From: Sabulitectum sp964386635
Lineage (GTDB): Bacteria > Fermentibacterota > Fermentibacteria > Fermentibacterales > JCC-6
NCBI GenBank assembly: GCA_964386635.1
Contig: CAYLRO010000049.1
Coordinates: 1-17,308, forward strand
DNA: 17,308 bases
Direction of reading: 5' to 3'
Shown here in pieces: positions 14,274-17,308 of the stretch. Position numbers and translations under genes: made by a program. Under the pieces are notes generated by a model. The model saw only the letters and a list, made by a program, of their open reading frames with translations, searched no databases and was not told where the DNA came from. The first letter of the stretch is position 1. Each line of letters begins with the position of its first letter.

Positions 14274-14924
14274 TCACTTGATTGGAAAACTGTAAGTCCT
14301 GCCGGCACCGCCTGAGAGAAACTTCTCAGGGAATCTGGCGGCTATTTCTCTAATGTTTCTGGTGCAGTGGGTGGGACAGACGAAATCAACATCCCTTAAA
14401 GCATCATAACAGTCAAATCCGTGAAATCCTCCGAGAACACAATGTATATGCCCATGTTTCCCGGCAACCTCCAGGATGTTCTCAAGGCCGGGATGTGAAC
14501 AGCCTGCAACAACAACAAGCCCTGATGGAGTTGTAACGAACAGTGACTGCTCAATTTTATGCAGTTCTCCTGTTGTGAAAATTCCACTGGCAATTTCCAT
14601 TTCATCAGAGACCTGAATTACCTCAGCAGCTCTTTTAACACCTCTTAAAGAGAGCGGCAGAAAAACCTTCGCTTCAGGTATAGCTCTGATTGCCGCCGAA
14701 AGGCCGCCGATATGATCAAAGTGGTTGTGAGAAATGAAAACAGTATCGATGGATGCCGGGTCGATACCCATCACTTTCATGTTCTCCATAAGAATATGCC
14801 CGTCGCCTCCTGCATCAAAAAGGATCCGATGCTCACCGGTGTGAATAACAGCTGCGAATCCCCAGTCAGCTGTAAGGCCTTCCTTGAAAACAGTGTTGTC
14901 GTAAACAATGCTGATTCTGATCAT
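14274..14924 (-). CDS. Metallo-beta-lactamase-fold hydrolase (COG1237-like)
   Basis: This 216-residue cytoplasmic protein has the metallo-beta-lactamase fold. The opening V-Y-D-N-T, then W-G-F-A-A-V-I, I-L-F-D-A-G-G-D-G, I-S-H-N-H-F-D-H-I-G-G-L (the metal-binding H-x-H-x-D-H motif) and A-G-C-S-H-P-G-L (third metal ligand His) are the order seen in COG1237. That group is annotated after the methanopterin-pathway dihydropteroate-synthase-like step, but its bacterial members have not been assigned a reaction. C-P-T-H-C-T near the C-terminus supplies the last histidine. GGAGG lies seven bases upstream of the start. It is the first gene of an operon with the CGGC and radical SAM genes, behind a palindrome at 14937-14952. 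Confidence 0.9.
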   Translation of the reverse strand: MIRISIVYDNTVFKEGLTADWGFAAVIHTGEHRILFDAGGDGHILMENMKVMGIDPASIDTVFISHNHFDHIGGLSAAIRAIPEAKVFLPLSLRGVKRAAEVIQVSDEMEIASGIFTTGELHKIEQSLFVTTPSGLVVVAGCSHPGLENILEVAGKHGHIHCVLGGFHGFDCYDALRDVDFVCPTHCTRNIREIAARFPEKFLSGGAGRTYSFPIK

Positions 14925-14936
14925 AGGGCATCCTCC

Positions 14937-14963
14937 GAATTGTTTACAATTCTATCACAATTC
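14937..14963 (-). promoter_or_regulatory. Palindromic operator over the -10 region of the MBL-CGGC-radical SAM operon
   Basis: GAATTGT-TT-ACAATTC (14937-14952) is a perfect inverted repeat with seven-base arms. A third half-site, ACAATTC, recurs at 14957-14963 in direct orientation. On the minus strand the element overlaps a good -10 hexamer TAGAAT (14954-14949) and lies four bases from the ribosome binding site (about 14927-14933). I see no strong -35. The position suits a repressor site for the operon. The symmetry is directly seen and the regulator is unknown. Confidence 0.55.
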
Positions 14964-15119
14964 CACCGTGGGGTGGTATGGCTGAAAAACATCTAGTGTT
15001 TTGACTTCTTCCGCCTTATACTCTTTTTTCCAGACCGGCAGACGGCATGTTGCAGCCTGCGATCAAGAGAACTATTTTATAAACCAGTGCTTTTCATGAA
15101 ATTTCCCTGTGGAGTTTAA

Positions 15120-17308
15120 TTGACTGATTCAAAACAAGATGCAGCCCCTAAATTCGGAACCTTCCTGGGTGTGTACACTCCCAGTGTTCTCACTATTCTC
15201 GGTCTAATCCTGTATCTCAGACTGGGTTGGGTAACAGGAAACCTCGGACTGACAAAGACCATTATCCTGGTACTGATTTCCAGTTCGATTACTTTCATTA
15301 CCGGTCTCAGCGCTTCTGCTATTGCAACAAATATCAGGGTGGGAGTTGGCGGAGAATACTACATGATCGCGCACAGCCTCGGCCTGGAATTCGGCGGTGC
15401 TATAGGCATCCCTCTCTATCTGTGCCGGGCTTTAAGTTTAACATTCTACAGTTTCGGTCTGGCCGAGGGTGTTGCCCTTATGCTGACCGGCCTGGTGGGA
15501 CCACTTTCTCCCGTTGCAGTTCCAGCAATCACAGCAGGTATCATTATTGTTGTAACAGCACTTTCGGGAAAAAGCGCCTCTCTTGCCCTGAAGCTTCAGG
15601 TTCCAATAATGATGGCAATGGTGCTTTCCATTGCTGCACTTATCATCGGCGCCCTTTCAACAGGCTTCCGTTCACCTGAAACCGTATCAACCTTCAGAAC
15701 AGCGCCCCAGGGATTCTGGTATATATTCGCAATATTCTTCCCTGCAGTTACGGGATTCACTGCGGGAATCGGAATGAGTGGCGACCTGAAAGACTCCAGC
15801 AGAAGCATCCCAAGGGGAACTCTGCTGGCAGTGCTGACCGGGGCAATAGTTTACATTATCGTTTCTGTTATTTTTTCTGTTACCAATGCCGTAAGCTTTG
15901 AGGGTCTGGCGCAGCCGGGAGTAGAGGCATGGACCTCTACGGCCTTTCTGGGAGGTATTCTTGTTTTTGCAGGAATGTGGGGAGCCATTCTCTCTTCAGC
16001 ATTCGGCAGTGCACTCACAGGTCCCAGGGTTCTTCAGGCACTTTCCAAGGATGGTCTGGCCCCACAATTCCTTTCCAGACTTTCAAATAATGGACAACCC
16101 ACAATAGCCACCTGGATAACCGGAGCCCTTGCACTGGGTGCTGTCTTCCTCGGTTCTCTTAACGCAGTGGCTCAGTTCGTTACCGTTCTGTTCCTCACAC
16201 TGTACGTTATCATCAATCTCAGTGCTGCAATGGAAAAACTCGTCGGAGATCCTTCTTACCGGCCCACTATTAATGTTCCCTGGTATGTGTCTATTTTCGG
16301 CTCTCTAGGAGCGGTGTTCGTAATGTTCCTCATCAACCCCCTGGTATGTTCACTGGCTATAATGTTAGAGCTTATCATCTACTTCGCCATTCGGCGAAGG
16401 GCTCTTAGAAAAAGATGGGGTGACGTCAGAGCAGGTTTCTGGTTCGCGCTAACCAGGTACTCGCTTATGAAACTTGAAAACCACCGAATTGAACCGAGAA
16501 ACTGGCGGCCTAACATTACTGTTTTCACAGAAGAGATCAAAGAAGAAATAGACATGGTCTACCTTGCAACCTGCCTGAATCAGAAGCGAGGGGTTGTAAG
16601 CGCCTGCTGGATACTTGAAGGCCGTCTCAGCAAAGAACAGATGGATATTGAGCAGATGGAAGACTACATGAGGGAAGTTCTTGCAGAACACAGCATACCG
16701 GCTTTGTGTGAGGTCAATGTTGCTCCGGACTGGATACAGGGCGCCATCGATGTAGCACAGATAAACGGCGTGGGGCACCTCAGGTCAAACACTGTAATGT
16801 TCGGCTGGCCAAATGACGAGGTTAAGCTGGACCTGATGCTGATGGTAATGCGAACCATATCCCGAATAGGCAGAAGCACCGTGATAACCAAGTTGAAGAA
16901 CTTGAAGAAGAGGCCTTTCTACAAGCAGATAGACATCTGGTGGGGCGGAATGGAAAACAACGGCGACCTGATGCTCCTTCTGGCACACCTGCTGAGGATG
17001 AATCCCAAATGGCGGGAAGCAAAAATAGTTCTGAGATCAATTGTGGAGGATCCTGCAGATAAAGCTGAAACAGAAAAGAACCTGGCTGATACTATCGCTT
17101 CTGTAAGAATCATAGCTGAAGGAGAAGTTATCGTGAATGACTCCCGGGCCAGCATAGCTGAAGTGATCAGAGCCAACAGCAGTCAGTCTGATATCACCTT
17201 CATGGGGCTGATGATCCCGGAGAGTGGACAGGAACATGAATACAGCAGGAAACTGACAGAACTTTCAGAAGGTCTTCAATCTGTTGTTTATGTGAGAAAT
17301 GCCAGTGA
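15120..17308 (+). CDS. SLC12-type cation-chloride cotransporter, 3' end cut by window edge
   Basis: This is a large inner-membrane transporter of the APC superfamily, resembling the eukaryotic NKCC/KCC family that moves Na+ and/or K+ together with Cl-. The frame is open from 15120 to the window end (729 full codons). An in-frame TAA at 15117-15119 blocks any earlier start, and TTG with GGAG five bases upstream is the best initiation site. About 12 helices fill the first 430 residues. G-V-G-G-E-Y-Y-M-I-A-H-S-L-G-L-E-F-G-G-A-I-G, F-T-A-G-I-G-M-S-G-D-L-K-D-S-S-R-S-I-P-R-G-T and A-F-G-S-A-L-T-G-P-R-V-L-Q-A-L follow the SLC12 pattern closely. The rest is a cytoplasmic domain (W-R-P-N-I onward), as in SLC12 C-termini. 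It lies 195 bases from the divergent metallo-hydrolase gene; a TATACT at 15017-15022 is a possible -10 box. Confidence 0.9.
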   Translation, partial: MTDSKQDAAPKFGTFLGVYTPSVLTILGLILYLRLGWVTGNLGLTKTIILVLISSSITFITGLSASAIATNIRVGVGGEYYMIAHSLGLEFGGAIGIPLYLCRALSLTFYSFGLAEGVALMLTGLVGPLSPVAVPAITAGIIIVVTALSGKSASLALKLQVPIMMAMVLSIAALIIGALSTGFRSPETVSTFRTAPQGFWYIFAIFFPAVTGFTAGIGMSGDLKDSSRSIPRGTLLAVLTGAIVYIIVSVIFSVTNAVSFEGLAQPGVEAWTSTAFLGGILVFAGMWGAILSSAFGSALTGPRVLQALSKDGLAPQFLSRLSNNGQPTIATWITGALALGAVFLGSLNAVAQFVTVLFLTLYVIINLSAAMEKLVGDPSYRPTINVPWYVSIFGSLGAVFVMFLINPLVCSLAIMLELIIYFAIRRRALRKRWGDVRAGFWFALTRYSLMKLENHRIEPRNWRPNITVFTEEIKEEIDMVYLATCLNQKRGVVSACWILEGRLSKEQMDIEQMEDYMREVLAEHSIPALCEVNVAPDWIQGAIDVAQINGVGHLRSNTVMFGWPNDEVKLDLMLMVMRTISRIGRSTVITKLKNLKKRPFYKQIDIWWGGMENNGDLMLLLAHLLRMNPKWREAKIVLRSIVEDPADKAETEKNLADTIASVRIIAEGEVIVNDSRASIAEVIRANSSQSDITFMGLMIPESGQEHEYSRKLTELSEGLQSVVYVRNAS

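Noticed and set aside
14274..14924. Assigning the metallo-hydrolase to methanopterin synthesis
   Set aside because: The similarity is at the level of the fold and COG1237 motifs only; no neighbouring gene belongs to that pathway.
15001..15022. TTGACT...TATACT as a promoter pair for the cotransporter
   Set aside because: The hexamers are only ten bases apart, too close for a sigma-70-type promoter; TATACT alone may still be a -10 box.
15227..15679. 150-codon open frame inside the cotransporter region
   Set aside because: It is an alternative frame of the SLC12-type gene; the cotransporter frame carries the conserved family motifs and is open throughout.

Overview
The window reads as one piece of chromosome from an anaerobic, Gram-negative bacterium, most likely from the FCB-type candidate phyla (Fermentibacterota, WOR-3 or Eisenbacteria-like). 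The grounds are a secreted C25 (gingipain-like) peptidase with a C-terminal FlgD-like/T9SS-style sorting domain, a DUF481 outer-membrane protein, a lipoprotein, and several oxygen-sensitive-looking enzymes (radical SAM, CGGC protein, flavodoxin). The phylum is an inference; there is no rRNA in the window. There are no tRNAs, rRNAs, insertion sequences or CRISPR arrays that I can see. Genes are densely packed, and no gap exceeds about 200 bases.

Layout. (1) 1-2268 (+): an ABC transporter operon with an ATPase cut by the window edge, then two tandem paralogous ABC-2-type membrane proteins. (2) 4376-2265 (-): a family 39-like membrane glycosyltransferase followed by a small flavodoxin; the flavodoxin stop codon overlaps the stop of the ABC operon. 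(3) 4465-8022 (+): exonuclease III, then three tandem, diverged paralogues of a secreted protein built around an N-terminal EWGV motif and an [F]-[LI]-Y-Y-E motif. This array is the least characterised part of the window. It ends in a perfect 9-bp hairpin. (4) 10825-8065 (-): the C25 peptidase and the DUF481 barrel as a two-gene operon. (5) 11446-11012 (-) and 11568-12332 (+): a small four-helix membrane protein and a SagB-type nitroreductase, divergent from a shared 15-bp palindrome that contains a TTGACA -35 box in each direction. (6) 12437-12874 (+): a small lipoprotein. (7) 14924-12879 (-): an operon of metallo-beta-lactamase-fold protein, CGGC protein and radical SAM protein, under a 16-bp palindrome that overlaps a -10-like box. 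(8) 15120-17308 (+): an SLC12-type cation-chloride cotransporter, starting at TTG and running off the window.

Several starts were moved from the longest reading frame to a shorter one with a better ribosome binding site: the glycosyltransferase (4376), C25 peptidase (10825), small membrane protein (11446), nitroreductase (11568) and CGGC protein (14263). The best candidates for something undescribed are the three-gene EWGV array and the MBL-CGGC-radical SAM operon with its operator. The functional links proposed for both are inference from gene order and sequence motifs.
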